This document shows, in pieces, positions 8,020 through 17,907 of a stretch of 64,000 nt of DNA. The DNA is taken from NCBI RefSeq assembly GCF_900168055.1, contig NZ_FUYS01000001.1:1-64000 (forward strand), read 5' to 3'. Within the stretch, counting starts at the first letter, position 1. Each line of letters begins with the position of its first letter. The notes beneath the pieces are model-generated. The model saw nothing but the letters and a program-made list of their open reading frames with translations. It had not been told where the DNA came from and searched no databases. Position numbers and translations under genes: made by a program. This DNA comes from Parapedobacter luteus (GTDB lineage: Bacteria; Bacteroidota; Bacteroidia; Sphingobacteriales; Sphingobacteriaceae).

Positions 8020-9657
8020 TTAAATATTTCTTGCTGTATTGATTACATTAACTCCATTGAACCGTGTGGTCGCACTGCCGTGGGATACGGCATTGCTCTG
8101 CGAAGGCTGGCCTTTGCCGTCATTAAATGCACCACCGAGTCGGTAATCCGATTCGTCGCAGATGCCTGCACACGAATTCCAAAATTCCTGTGTATTGGAT
8201 TGGTAAGCCACATCATTGAGCATGCCCACGATTTTACCATTGCTGATTTCATAAAATAGCTGTCCGCCGAACTGGAAGTTATATCGCTGTTGGTCTATAG
8301 AAAAACTACCATCGCCAATAATGTAAATCCCTTTTTCCACATCTTTGATCAGATCGTCAACAGATAACTTCGTTTTGCCGGGCTGCAATGATACATTGGG
8401 CATGCGCTGAAACTGCACATCCTCCCAGCCCTGGCTATAGCTGCAGCCGTGTGATTCGTTTTCACCGAGAATATGCACTTGATCGCGGGTGGCCTGGAAG
8501 TTGACCAGAACGCCATCCTTAATCAGATCCCATTTTTTGCATTTCACGCCTTCGTCATCGTAACCCACCGCACCAAGGGAACCAACTTCGGTTTTGTCGG
8601 CTATAACATTGACCAATTCGTTGCCAAAGTTGAAATTTTTGGAATTCAGCTTATCCATCGTCAAGAAACTCGTGCCTGCATAGTTGGCCTCATAGCCCAA
8701 TACGCGGTCAAGTTCGGTGGAGTGCCCCACCGACTCATGAATAGTAAGCCATAGATGCGAGGGGTCAAGCACAACGTCGTATTTGCCGGGTTCAACGGAT
8801 TTGGCTTTGATTTTCTCTGTCGCGTTCTGGGCGGCAGCCTTTACGTCTTCCAGAATGTCGTACCGCTTCTTATAACGTGTGACCACGCCTGCTACTTTGT
8901 CTTCCGGGCGGGCGTTTAGGTATTCATAGCCCATCCCCATTGGCGAGCTTAGCGCATTTCGCGTTTGAAACTTGCCTGAGGCACGGTCAATGACGGTCAC
9001 GTTGAAACTTGGATAGATGCGGTGGATGTCTTGGTCGATATACGATCCGTCCGTGGAAGCAAAATATTTCTGCTCATTGATGGCCGCTATGCGGGAGCTG
9101 ACAAAATTAGCGCCATTTTCCATGGCTACGCTATTGACCTGTAGCAGCAAATCTACCTTCTCTTTGATAGGCACTTCAAAGGCATTGGTTTCAATAGGGG
9201 TCTGCCAACTGACTTCGCCATAACCTTGTTGTGGAGCTAAGACAACCGGGCTGCCCTGTATCTTTGCGTTTGCTTTTGCGATAGCAACGGCTTGGCCGGC
9301 GGTTTTTGCGATGTCTTCCTTCGTCATATTGTTGGTGGCGGCAAAACCCCAGCAGCCATTTACGATGACGCGGATTCCTACGCCATACGACTCCGTATTG
9401 GCAACGCCCTGTACCTGTTTTTCGCGGGTAAAGACAAATTGGTTGAGGTAACGGCCGATGCGTACATCAGCGTAGGTAGCGCCTTGTGCGGTGGCCTCAT
9501 TCAATGCGGCATCTGCCAGTGCCTTCTTGGTCTGGGCATCTGCTCGCTCCATCAGGGCTTCCAAGGGGTCGATGGGGCGGGCAAATAAGCCCATTTTGGG
9601 CATAAACAATGCCCCCATGCCCATTGAGGTGTAATAGAGGAAATCTTTTCTTTTCAT
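8020..9657 (-). CDS. tldD: TldD-family metallopeptidase, copy 2 of a tandem pair
   Basis: A 545-residue TldD-type protein. The zinc motif HESVGH (HExxxH) is at residues 307-312, followed by TELDRVLGYEA. The N terminus (MKRKDFLYYTSMGMGALFM) looks like a degenerate Tat or export signal: K-R-K-D-F-L followed by a hydrophobic stretch. Near the C terminus, the position where TldD proteins carry the third metal ligand Cys in a CGKGQP-like motif reads NDGKGQP, with D513. The protein is highly similar to the neighbour encoded at 9727-11367, pointing to tandem duplication. Transcribed second in the tldD-tldD-tldE unit. Confidence 0.9.
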   Translation of the reverse strand: MKRKDFLYYTSMGMGALFMPKMGLFARPIDPLEALMERADAQTKKALADAALNEATAQGATYADVRIGRYLNQFVFTREKQVQGVANTESYGVGIRVIVNGCWGFAATNNMTKEDIAKTAGQAVAIAKANAKIQGSPVVLAPQQGYGEVSWQTPIETNAFEVPIKEKVDLLLQVNSVAMENGANFVSSRIAAINEQKYFASTDGSYIDQDIHRIYPSFNVTVIDRASGKFQTRNALSSPMGMGYEYLNARPEDKVAGVVTRYKKRYDILEDVKAAAQNATEKIKAKSVEPGKYDVVLDPSHLWLTIHESVGHSTELDRVLGYEANYAGTSFLTMDKLNSKNFNFGNELVNVIADKTEVGSLGAVGYDDEGVKCKKWDLIKDGVLVNFQATRDQVHILGENESHGCSYSQGWEDVQFQRMPNVSLQPGKTKLSVDDLIKDVEKGIYIIGDGSFSIDQQRYNFQFGGQLFYEISNGKIVGMLNDVAYQSNTQEFWNSCAGICDESDYRLGGAFNDGKGQPSQSNAVSHGSATTRFNGVNVINTARNI

Positions 9658-9726
9658 CCGTTAATAGTTTGATATGACAATTTGTTTTTACGGCATTTTG
9701 GATACTTCGCACTTCTTTGGGGTGAC

Positions 9727-11367
9727 TTATCCAATGGCTCGGCCGGTATTAATGACATTGATACCCTTAAAATGGGCGGTTGACGACCCATGCGACACCG
9801 CGCTGACCTGAGAGGGCTGCCCCTTGCCGTCGAAAAACGTCCCAAACAGGCGATAGTCTTCTTCATCGGCAATGTCGGCCATGGCATTCCAGAACTCCTG
9901 CGTATTGGCTTGATAGGCGACGTCTTTCAGCATGCCCACGATTCTTCCGTTGCTGATTTCATAGAACAGCTGTCCGCCAAATTGGAAGTTGTACCGTTGC
10001 TGGTCGATGGAATAGGAGCCGCGTCCTACAATATAAATGCCTTTTTCTACATTTTTAATGATGTCTGCCACTTTGCGGCTTTTTTTGTTGGGTAGTAATG
10101 AAATGTTCGGCATGCGCTGGAATTGGATGCTGTTCCAGCTATCGGCGTAGCAGCAGCCTTGCGAAGCATCAAGGCCTAAGATGTGGGCCTGATCGCGGAT
10201 GGTTTGGTAGTTGACCAATATGCCGTCTTTGATAACGTCCCATTTTCCGGCGGGGACTCCCTCGTCATCATATCCTACGGCACCCAGGGAGCCGAGCTGT
10301 GTACGGTCGGCCACCACATTTACGAGTTCATTGCCGAAGTTAAAATTTTTAGCTTCCCATTTGTCAAGTGTCAGGAAGCTTGTGCCGGCATAGTTAGCCT
10401 CGTATCCCAATACGCGGTCAAGTTCGGTAGAGTGGCCTACCGACTCATGAATAGTAAGCCCGAGATGCAATGGATCTAATACCAGGTCATACTTGCCGGG
10501 GGCTACGGACTTCGCCCCGATTTTTTCCTTGGCATGCTGGGCGGCCGTGGCGGCGTCGGCGAGGATATCGTACCGATCTTTGTAAAGTGTTACGGGTACG
10601 CCATCGATCTTGTAGGGTGTACCAGGCGTAAGGTACTCATAGCCCATCCCCATGGGGGCACTTAAACTATCGCGGGTTTCAAACTTGCCGGACGAGCGGT
10701 CAATGGCCGTGACGGTAAACGTTGGCCATATTCGGTGGATGTCTTGGTCAATATACGAGCCATCCGTACTGGCGAAATATTTCTGCTCATTGATCATGAA
10801 CAGGTTGGATGTGACAAAATTGGCTCCACCGTCCAATGCGGATTGATTGGCAGCGAGCAGGAGTTCGACTTTTTCGCCCACGGGTACCTCAAAAGGATTT
10901 TTTTCGATCGGTGTCGCCCATGTCTGCTCCCCTAATCCCTTTTGGGGAGCCAACTGGACAGGTTCAGCCATGAAGCGTGCATTGCCTTTGGCGATGGCAA
11001 TTGCCAGGGCCGTCGCTTGTGCGATGTTGTCTTTATCCACTTTGTCTGTCGCTGCAAACCCCCAGCAGCCGTCCGCGATGACTCGAATGCCTACACCATA
11101 GGACTCCGTACTTTGCAGTCCGCGTACCCGCTTTTCCTGCGTCGCAATCGTCTGGTTGAGGTAACGCCCAATGCGTACATCTGCATAAGTGGCGCCCTTG
11201 CTTTTGGCTACGTTGAGTGCCACATCGGCCAACTCCTTTTTGAGCGACGTATCGATGCGATCCAAGGCTGCTTGCGGATCGATGACCTTTGCAAAAGCAG
11301 GTAAATCCGCTAAAAGGTAAGCTCCAAAGCTCAGACCCGATAATTTCAGGAAATCTTTTCTTTTCAA
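9727..11367 (-). CDS. tldD: TldD-family metallopeptidase, copy 1 of a tandem pair
   Basis: A 546-residue paralogue of the next gene, with colinear motifs: HESVGH at the same residues 307-312, LDRVLGYEANYAGTSFLT, and FFDGKGQP with D513 where the family normally has the ligand Cys. The start MKRKDFLKLSGLSFGAYLLADL again resembles an export signal. First gene of the three-gene unit; 69 bases separate it from the second copy. Two diverged copies beside a single TldE raise the possibility of alternative heterodimers, which is an inference. Confidence 0.9.
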   Translation of the reverse strand: MKRKDFLKLSGLSFGAYLLADLPAFAKVIDPQAALDRIDTSLKKELADVALNVAKSKGATYADVRIGRYLNQTIATQEKRVRGLQSTESYGVGIRVIADGCWGFAATDKVDKDNIAQATALAIAIAKGNARFMAEPVQLAPQKGLGEQTWATPIEKNPFEVPVGEKVELLLAANQSALDGGANFVTSNLFMINEQKYFASTDGSYIDQDIHRIWPTFTVTAIDRSSGKFETRDSLSAPMGMGYEYLTPGTPYKIDGVPVTLYKDRYDILADAATAAQHAKEKIGAKSVAPGKYDLVLDPLHLGLTIHESVGHSTELDRVLGYEANYAGTSFLTLDKWEAKNFNFGNELVNVVADRTQLGSLGAVGYDDEGVPAGKWDVIKDGILVNYQTIRDQAHILGLDASQGCCYADSWNSIQFQRMPNISLLPNKKSRKVADIIKNVEKGIYIVGRGSYSIDQQRYNFQFGGQLFYEISNGRIVGMLKDVAYQANTQEFWNAMADIADEEDYRLFGTFFDGKGQPSQVSAVSHGSSTAHFKGINVINTGRAIG

Positions 11368-11471
11368 TTTAGTACTGTTTATTAGGGTGTTGACAGAAAA
11401 AAGCGTGTGTAGTCCGCACCTGTTAAATTATGAAACCAAAATAAGGTTTGTAAATGCAAAATCTGCAAGAT

Positions 11472-13265
11472 TTACATAACATTTTGGTTATATTGTCTTG
11501 AAGCGTACCACAATATGCTTGCTGCTATTAGAAATAAGAGAAAAAATAGCCATTTCGGTACCTCGTTTTTTAATCTGGATTTGTTTCTGGCTTCTTCAGG
11601 GCGTTTTTTGCTGTTTTCTGTCACGAAAGATTCCATGGCTTGCATTGCGGCAAAGTCTTTTGCCGCTTGCCAATCGGAATTATCATATACATAAAACCAT
11701 GTACTATCGCCTTGTGGGACCTCCATGGAATGCCATCCGGTGCGCCGAGGCCAAAATGATAGCTGGAAGAAGTCGGGTAAAGACTCATGCTGCAGTAGCG
11801 GGTATGCCGTTCCGTCTATACTAATTGGGGTGTCTGGATGTTGTAGCGACAGGTCCGTCCGTTTATGGGCTGTTGGAAAACGCGGCGTTTGCACATAATG
11901 CGGGTTTTGCCGGCGGCCAGCAGCGGTGTTGTCGAGGAGAAATGACCAAAATTGGGCATAGCTTGCCTGTTGATTCCTTAGCCACCAAATGTAACTGTTG
12001 CTGATAGTCATCGCCGTGACGAATCCTTTGCCATAAAGCTGTGAGGCCGCAACGACTTGCTCGTTATGGTATAGTAGGGGGCGTTGGGATGGATTGATTT
12101 GAATCGTGCTGAGGGCGCTAACCGGTAACCGGGGGTAATCCTTTTTGGCTGCAGATCGCATGGTGACACCTTGCTCATGTTTCGTTGAAATGGCGGAAGC
12201 TCGGAATTGTTTGCCCAGCAGTGAGCTGGTTTTTCCGTCATGGATAAACAGGAGGAGGCCCATCCCCGAGCGGACGGCTTCGGCTATCACTTGTTGTTCA
12301 TGCCGGGAACATGCAGCCAATTCGGCTTCATCGGCTATCAATAGGTCCGTGTGCTTGAATGTAGACTCACCAAGTGGGTATGCCAGCGATGTCGAGGATG
12401 CTTCGCTGTAGCTGAACGAAAATTTGCCAGTAGAAATGCGGGCCCTGAAGGCCGTACCATAATGCAGTTGCTGAAACCAATTGGTCAGGAATTTATACTC
12501 AAAAGAAGGCGAGGCGGCCAGCATCACCACATGCAGTGGTTGCGAGGGCCTAATGGTCACCGGTAGTTTCTCGTGTTGCAGGGTATCTTGTCCAGCTATC
12601 GCCAGCACGCTGAAAAGGTTGTTCCCCAGTTGTTTGGGGTGGCAAGTGAGCGTAAATGGGTGAGTGCTTTGCGGTGGTATAATCGCGGAATCGACAGGTT
12701 GGGCGGCACTTAATAGGATGACTTTGGCTTCTTGTTCCGAGGGGTTGTTGTATTGTCCGTGCATGACAAGCGGCGTAGAAGCCGGTAGTTGCAGTGGCCA
12801 CTCACCGAAAATGAATCCGTGGGGCCGCTCGGGCGCATGGTAACGTATCGGATGGCCGTCAAGTGCCTTTAATTGATACGGAGTAAGGCCAAACCCATGG
12901 ACGGCAAATGGCGTGTGGGGATATTGCTGAAGAAAAGCCTCCCAATCTTCAATAAGCGGAATCTGGAATTTGCGAGCGATTATGCTGTCTGTGGTGACGG
13001 CATCGCTGTTTCTCACTGAAATATCGATAGCAGTTTCCGGGGTTCCCCGAGTAAAGATTGCCAGTTCATCGGAGTTAGGGGAGAAGGACCAGCTTGATGG
13101 ATAGCTCAGTGGAAATAGCAGTCCCGTGAGCGCCCCTATTGCCAATAGTCCGGCGGTGCACCTGACGAGGTACGGCACCCGGCTTTTTGACCGCCGTTCA
13201 TTCACGACGATGTAGCAAAACAGGACAAGTGCAAAAACAATAAAAAGTGCGTGGAGCAACATCAT
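11472..13265 (-). CDS. Large membrane protein of the MoxR/BatA-type cluster
   Basis: A 597-residue protein with two N-terminal membrane segments (about residues 3-22 and 35-52), a long extracytoplasmic region, and one C-terminal membrane segment (WLFFLLFLIAASILWYA, about 572-589) ending in a short basic tail. I recognise no catalytic motif; the layout resembles the membrane-anchored BatA-like and glutamine-amidotransferase-like proteins that accompany MoxR/DUF58 genes in Bacteroidota. Last gene of a five-gene minus-strand operon, 3 bases after the 755-residue gene. Function unknown. Confidence 0.75.
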   Translation of the reverse strand: MMLLHALFIVFALVLFCYIVVNERRSKSRVPYLVRCTAGLLAIGALTGLLFPLSYPSSWSFSPNSDELAIFTRGTPETAIDISVRNSDAVTTDSIIARKFQIPLIEDWEAFLQQYPHTPFAVHGFGLTPYQLKALDGHPIRYHAPERPHGFIFGEWPLQLPASTPLVMHGQYNNPSEQEAKVILLSAAQPVDSAIIPPQSTHPFTLTCHPKQLGNNLFSVLAIAGQDTLQHEKLPVTIRPSQPLHVVMLAASPSFEYKFLTNWFQQLHYGTAFRARISTGKFSFSYSEASSTSLAYPLGESTFKHTDLLIADEAELAACSRHEQQVIAEAVRSGMGLLLFIHDGKTSSLLGKQFRASAISTKHEQGVTMRSAAKKDYPRLPVSALSTIQINPSQRPLLYHNEQVVAASQLYGKGFVTAMTISNSYIWWLRNQQASYAQFWSFLLDNTAAGRRQNPHYVQTPRFPTAHKRTDLSLQHPDTPISIDGTAYPLLQHESLPDFFQLSFWPRRTGWHSMEVPQGDSTWFYVYDNSDWQAAKDFAAMQAMESFVTENSKKRPEEARNKSRLKNEVPKWLFFLLFLIAASILWYASRQYNQNVM

Positions 13266-13268
13266 AGT

Positions 13269-15536
13269 TTAATTCATGGTTAATTGCTCGAAATAAAGCT
13301 GATAAATAGCCCCTTCACTTGCAAAGCCCTTTTTTTGTGGCTGTTGCTGAAGCGTTGGCAGCAACTCGTGGATGGCTTTTTCAACCAACTGAATTTCGGC
13401 CAGGCTATTCTTTCCGTCATGTTCTTCCAGCAGCCGTATCGCCTTAAGTGCGGTAAGGTATCGGGTAGGCTCCAGGCTGGCTGCATCCATGATGCTACGT
13501 TCTGCTTCAACGAGGAGTTGACGGCCGGCTTCATCCAATTGTTGGGTAGCTTTGAGGTTGGAGAGATAGGCGAGCGCACGTTTCAGTTGCTGTTGCATCG
13601 TCAACCGGTCCGGTGTGGCCGGTGCTTTATAATGCTGTTTTCCGCCTGTGATTTCCAGCAGCTCTCCGGTAAGACGCTTTTCGGGATTCAACGGCGTTGT
13701 TTTAGTAGGCGCTTTACCCACGTAAACCCTCGACTTCTGTTGCAGTTCTTTTAACAAGCGAAGGGCCTTATAGGCATAGGGTAAGGCTTCTCGGGGCTTG
13801 TAGGTGCGCAGGCGTAATTCGGTGTTCCACATTTCCGTAAGCGTTGCTTTAAGGTGGGCCTTTTGTTCGGCATCAAAAAAGGTGGCATCCTCAGCGCGGT
13901 CGTGCTGATGGGACATTTCGGCGATCAGTGCTTCCACGCTGACGGGCACTTCCGAAGGCTGTTCCTCTTGAAACGCTGCTGCATGTTCTTCATGGCCTTC
14001 ATGGTTCGGATCGTGGTTTTTCCAATCCCGGATTTTGGCGTGACTTACCACTTCTTCTTTTGGCAGGTGCCCATGGCTGTGGCTTTCGCCATCGCCATGA
14101 TCATGGCCTATGTGGCCTCCGATGGCATCTTCGGCCTCTTCGCCCAGGAATTGCCCATACCGCAGGCGTAGGAGCTGTTGGTCAATGCCCAGGTTATTGC
14201 TTCGGTTGTGGGCTTCTGGCGTGGAGAGCGAGTCCATTTCGGCAATGAGCTTTTCCGTGTCGATAATGATTTGCCGCTGGCTTCTGAAGTATTCGGGTAC
14301 GAGATCGACGCCGCTCACCATACCCGACATGCTGAAGAGTTCAGCCGTGTCTTGCAAGACGACTACAAATACATCGGATCGGCTCTCCTGCCCTGCGTTG
14401 TCGCTGGCTTTCATATAAAAATAAAGTTCATCGCCTGGTCCCATGCCTAACTTCTTCAGATCAATCGTCTGCGCGATTGTTGCGTCTTTTTTGCCTCTTA
14501 CTGCGGCGTTGAGTGGTATTTCATGTGATTTGAAGCTCACGCCTTCCCCTTTGCCCGTGGATACCGTAGCCATGATATGTGCTCCGTGGATTGCGTAGTC
14601 GTCTTGCAGTGAAGCTTGTAGCTTGACGGCTTCCGGAAAACCGAAGTCGATTACGGTGTGTTGCTCGGGGCTACTTACCCGGATGGCAACCGGCAGGTCG
14701 GCAATTAGCTCCAGCGGATAAAGAGTGGACAGCTCGCCATCCAGCGACAGCTGGTAAAAGCCGCTTTTGCGCGGCTTGAAATCGACCTTCCATTGGAGGC
14801 TGTCTGTGCTAAGGGGGTGCATATTGAGTATGGTTTTCCCATCAAGCAACATGGCCATTTCGCGGACGCTGCTGGAGGTGGCGATGCGTAAGCCAATGGT
14901 AGAACCAACGGGAGCAGTAATGTCCAAATCATGTTGTTGGCTTTCCGGCAAACCGGTATAGGTTGGCGGTACAATGCTTATTTGCGCTGCGGTTATCGCT
15001 GGGGGCAAGTTGAGTGGATCCCTGGGGCTTGTGACGGTCTGTAGTGGACGGTCTGCCTGGCCACTGTTCAAATGAGGTGCCACGTATTGTGAGACGATGA
15101 AGTAGGTGATGGCCGCGGCCATTAGGGTTCCGGCGGGTTTACTCAGTATGCGGTAGCTGACAAACTCACGAATCGGCAAACTGGATACGGACTTATAGAG
15201 CCGGTGAAGCTGTAACCGTTGAAGCATGCCCAGGGACTCGGGCGACCGCAATAGCAGCGACGTACTGTGCTCCAACTGAGGGAAACGGATGTCAAGCATG
15301 TCGGCAATCTGGCTGTCGCGTATTTTGGCGATTCCAGCGAAATGTACCAGGCTTGAGAATAATATGCCGCATATCAGTGGATATACCCAAAGTGGCGGCT
15401 GCATAAAACACAGTACGACTGCACCGATCACCAATGTAGCCGCAATAGCATAACATAGCTTGGCCGCAAGTTGGTAGGCCAGCCAATGCTGCTTACGTTT
15501 TAGTACCCATTTTAAGCCTTCTGTATTATTCATCAT
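13269..15536 (-). CDS. DUF4175-like membrane protein with a His-rich insert
   Basis: A 755-residue protein with two membrane segments near the N terminus (about 20-65) and a third near 135-152, then a large extracytoplasmic part. It resembles the DUF4175-type proteins found in Bacteroidota MoxR clusters; this assignment is from layout and context. About residues 465-530 hold a striking His-rich stretch (HIGHDHGDGESHSHGH, then HDPNHEGHEEH) that could bind metal ions. The C-terminal region is helical with many Leu/Glu/Lys residues (AYKALRLLKELQQKS). Its start overlaps the stop region of the upstream BatA-like gene by 11 bases, indicating coupled translation. Confidence 0.75.
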   Translation of the reverse strand: MMNNTEGLKWVLKRKQHWLAYQLAAKLCYAIAATLVIGAVVLCFMQPPLWVYPLICGILFSSLVHFAGIAKIRDSQIADMLDIRFPQLEHSTSLLLRSPESLGMLQRLQLHRLYKSVSSLPIREFVSYRILSKPAGTLMAAAITYFIVSQYVAPHLNSGQADRPLQTVTSPRDPLNLPPAITAAQISIVPPTYTGLPESQQHDLDITAPVGSTIGLRIATSSSVREMAMLLDGKTILNMHPLSTDSLQWKVDFKPRKSGFYQLSLDGELSTLYPLELIADLPVAIRVSSPEQHTVIDFGFPEAVKLQASLQDDYAIHGAHIMATVSTGKGEGVSFKSHEIPLNAAVRGKKDATIAQTIDLKKLGMGPGDELYFYMKASDNAGQESRSDVFVVVLQDTAELFSMSGMVSGVDLVPEYFRSQRQIIIDTEKLIAEMDSLSTPEAHNRSNNLGIDQQLLRLRYGQFLGEEAEDAIGGHIGHDHGDGESHSHGHLPKEEVVSHAKIRDWKNHDPNHEGHEEHAAAFQEEQPSEVPVSVEALIAEMSHQHDRAEDATFFDAEQKAHLKATLTEMWNTELRLRTYKPREALPYAYKALRLLKELQQKSRVYVGKAPTKTTPLNPEKRLTGELLEITGGKQHYKAPATPDRLTMQQQLKRALAYLSNLKATQQLDEAGRQLLVEAERSIMDAASLEPTRYLTALKAIRLLEEHDGKNSLAEIQLVEKAIHELLPTLQQQPQKKGFASEGAIYQLYFEQLTMN

Positions 15537-17010
15537 TTGGTTTCGACTTATAGGTCATGATTCGCTCCGCAGCAAAGGCCAATAACGCTATCCAGATCAA
15601 ATAAGGTACCGCGTTTGCCTGGCTTGCTACACGGCCCGCATCACGGACGGTCGTTGTGCGATAAGGTAACGAAACGCTGCCAGCCAGTAGCCGTTTGTCC
15701 TGAGGATACGTATGGAAACTATTGATAAGGAGCGGTTCATTTGCGTTGACCAAGATAGGAATCATGCCGTTTATAAAAGCTTCCGACCAGATTAGATCCG
15801 TCCATTGTGGATTAAACCGGGTGTAACAGCGGAAAAGTGTATATCCGTGTTGCCTACTTACGGTTAGCAAAGGTCTGCCATATGCATCCTGCCAGACCGG
15901 CGCCTGGTTATCCTCGGCAACAATCATCTTGTAGACTCTTGCTGTCGGACTGTTCAAGTGGCCATTTACCGGCACGATGTAATTGTTTTGCTGCTCCTCT
16001 GGCAATCCGGGCGCATAACGAAAAATGACTGAAACGGTCATAAGCGTATCTGAAAGGCCGGCCTCCGTAAAGTCAAACAGGATGTCACACGGCTCCCCCG
16101 GTTGGTATGCCGCCATTTCCATCGGCAAATCTGTCGTTTGTTGGTATGCGGCCAACAGTGCGCTGAGGTAGCGCTGATCAGGTATGGGGGTATCTACGGC
16201 AAACCGGATGCGCATTTTGCGATTGCTTACGGGTACCCATTCCAACTGGCCATCCGTTTTCACCAAAGTCTGCCCTTGCTCTGCCTTCACTCGAAGGCCT
16301 TGTTCGCTGCCATCAGCCTGAACAACGAGCCGTTCAAAGTTGGTGCCTTCGGTACTTGATGATGCGACGATTGCCGCGATGCTGTCAGATGCCGTGAACC
16401 ACGCCCGTGCAGCCCAATGAACGGGGGTTTCATCCTGGTTTTCAAAAGCATGCCAGGTCAGATCAACCGCGGTCGAGGGCATATCACCCGTTAGTCGGCT
16501 GATTTGTAGGTCGCTGAAAATTGCCACGGGAAATCCAGTCGGCAAGATCGTATTCAACCGATTGACGAGCGCAAATGGATTTGCCGATTGGGCGATGGTG
16601 TCCGCTGCTTGTATGCTGATTTCGCGAAATCCGGATTCAAAGGCTCGTGCCCCATACCCCTTTTTGAGCAGACTATCGATCATGGCCCGTTGGCGTTCAC
16701 CAAGCTTTTCAGGGTATGCCGCCCCCAGTAATATCCATCCTGTCTCCTTTGCTTTCGGCCTGCTCATGTCGATATGTGGAGCAGCCAATAAACAAGATAG
16801 GACGAGGATGATTAGGCAACGCAGCAACAATAGGGGCCAGTTCTTGATCCTCAGGCGGTTGATGCGGTTTTTTTTAATATCGCCAAAAATCTTGGTGCTG
16901 CCCACTTGCAGTATATTGCGCCGTTCTTTGCGCCATAAGTGTATGAGTACCGGAATGATAATGCCGGCAGCTGCTAAAAAGCCAAGGGGGTATAAAAAAT
17001 CGACCAACAC
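15526..17010 (-). CDS. BatA-like protein with N-terminal aerotolerance-type membrane domain
   Basis: A 494-residue protein. The N terminus (LYPLGFLAAAGIIIPVLIHLW, then a basic stretch and a second membrane helix WPLLLLRCLIILVLSCLLAAP at about 59-79) is the BatA N-terminal domain found at the head of Bacteroidota aerotolerance-type proteins. A final helix (AVPYLIWIALLAFAAERIM) is near the C terminus. I see no canonical DxSxS metal-site motif, so the middle part is not an obvious von Willebrand A domain. Third gene of the operon, downstream of moxR and the DUF58 gene. Confidence 0.8.
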   Translation of the reverse strand: MLVDFLYPLGFLAAAGIIIPVLIHLWRKERRNILQVGSTKIFGDIKKNRINRLRIKNWPLLLLRCLIILVLSCLLAAPHIDMSRPKAKETGWILLGAAYPEKLGERQRAMIDSLLKKGYGARAFESGFREISIQAADTIAQSANPFALVNRLNTILPTGFPVAIFSDLQISRLTGDMPSTAVDLTWHAFENQDETPVHWAARAWFTASDSIAAIVASSSTEGTNFERLVVQADGSEQGLRVKAEQGQTLVKTDGQLEWVPVSNRKMRIRFAVDTPIPDQRYLSALLAAYQQTTDLPMEMAAYQPGEPCDILFDFTEAGLSDTLMTVSVIFRYAPGLPEEQQNNYIVPVNGHLNSPTARVYKMIVAEDNQAPVWQDAYGRPLLTVSRQHGYTLFRCYTRFNPQWTDLIWSEAFINGMIPILVNANEPLLINSFHTYPQDKRLLAGSVSLPYRTTTVRDAGRVASQANAVPYLIWIALLAFAAERIMTYKSKPNDE

Positions 17011-17011
17011 G

Positions 17012-17893
17012 TTATCGCGATTGTTTATTTCTGCGGACTAAAAAATCTCTTAATGCTTGTGCAGGCAGCTCGTTTGCATTGACCAGCGTATAATAAACCT
17101 GGTTGTTGAGTAGCTTCTTTTTGGTCGCCGCCAAGTAGTTGTTCAGTGGTTGCGGTGCTAATGCTGCGGACGGACCGAGCATAATTACTTCTCCGGTCTC
17201 CAGGTCTTCCAATGCATCATATCCCTTGAATCGTCCCTCCAGCTCATTTTCAGCCATTAAGTGAAGCAAGATTACCTCCTGTCGTTGCGCGTGAAGCAAT
17301 GCCGTCAGTTTGGTTAATTCATCTTGGTGTTCGTAGAAGTCGGTGATGATCACGACCAGATCCCTTCCGGCAGCTTGGTACAATTGCTTATACCGATCGA
17401 GATTTTCAAATCGGCCTTGGGCCTCCATGCTACCCAGCACATGGTAGATGCGTTGTAGTTGTTGGCTATGCTGCTTTGAGGGAATGCGCTGAACACCTTC
17501 ACCATTGAAAACGGTAAGGCCTACCTTGTCACCTTGGCGGTAAGCAAGTAGTGCAAGGGCCGAGGCAAGTTGCGCGGCGTACTGAATCTTGCGGTAGCCG
17601 CCACAGTCGTGATTCATGGAAGCGCTGGCATCTACTATCAAATGCACGGCAATGGTCTTTTCCGTTTCAGCCTGCCGGATGTAATACCGGCCTGTACGTC
17701 CGAATACTTTCCAATCCAGGTTTCGCAGATCATCTCCGGGGAAATAGCTGCGGTATTGACTAAAACTCACTCCTTCTCCCTTGAGCCTGCTGCTGTTTAT
17801 GCCACTCATAAAACCGTCCACGATGGTTTTGGCCGCCAAGGATAAATCTTTGATGGCTATCATCGTTTTGGTATCAGGTAGCTGTTTCATCAT
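17012..17893 (-). CDS. DUF58 domain protein (von Willebrand A-like)
   Basis: A 293-residue cytoplasmic protein with the DUF58 signature RNLDWKVFGRTGRYYIR at about residues 57-73, followed by a von Willebrand A-type metal-site motif VDASASM (D88, S90, S92). DUF58 proteins are regular partners of MoxR AAA+ ATPases and are thought to act as adaptors or chaperone-like factors with them. It lies 14 bases after the moxR gene and 1 base before the BatA-like gene, so it is part of the same transcript. Confidence 0.9.
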   Translation of the reverse strand: MMKQLPDTKTMIAIKDLSLAAKTIVDGFMSGINSSRLKGEGVSFSQYRSYFPGDDLRNLDWKVFGRTGRYYIRQAETEKTIAVHLIVDASASMNHDCGGYRKIQYAAQLASALALLAYRQGDKVGLTVFNGEGVQRIPSKQHSQQLQRIYHVLGSMEAQGRFENLDRYKQLYQAAGRDLVVIITDFYEHQDELTKLTALLHAQRQEVILLHLMAENELEGRFKGYDALEDLETGEVIMLGPSAALAPQPLNNYLAATKKKLLNNQVYYTLVNANELPAQALRDFLVRRNKQSR

Positions 17894-17907
17894 AACGCTA
17901 TATGCGG

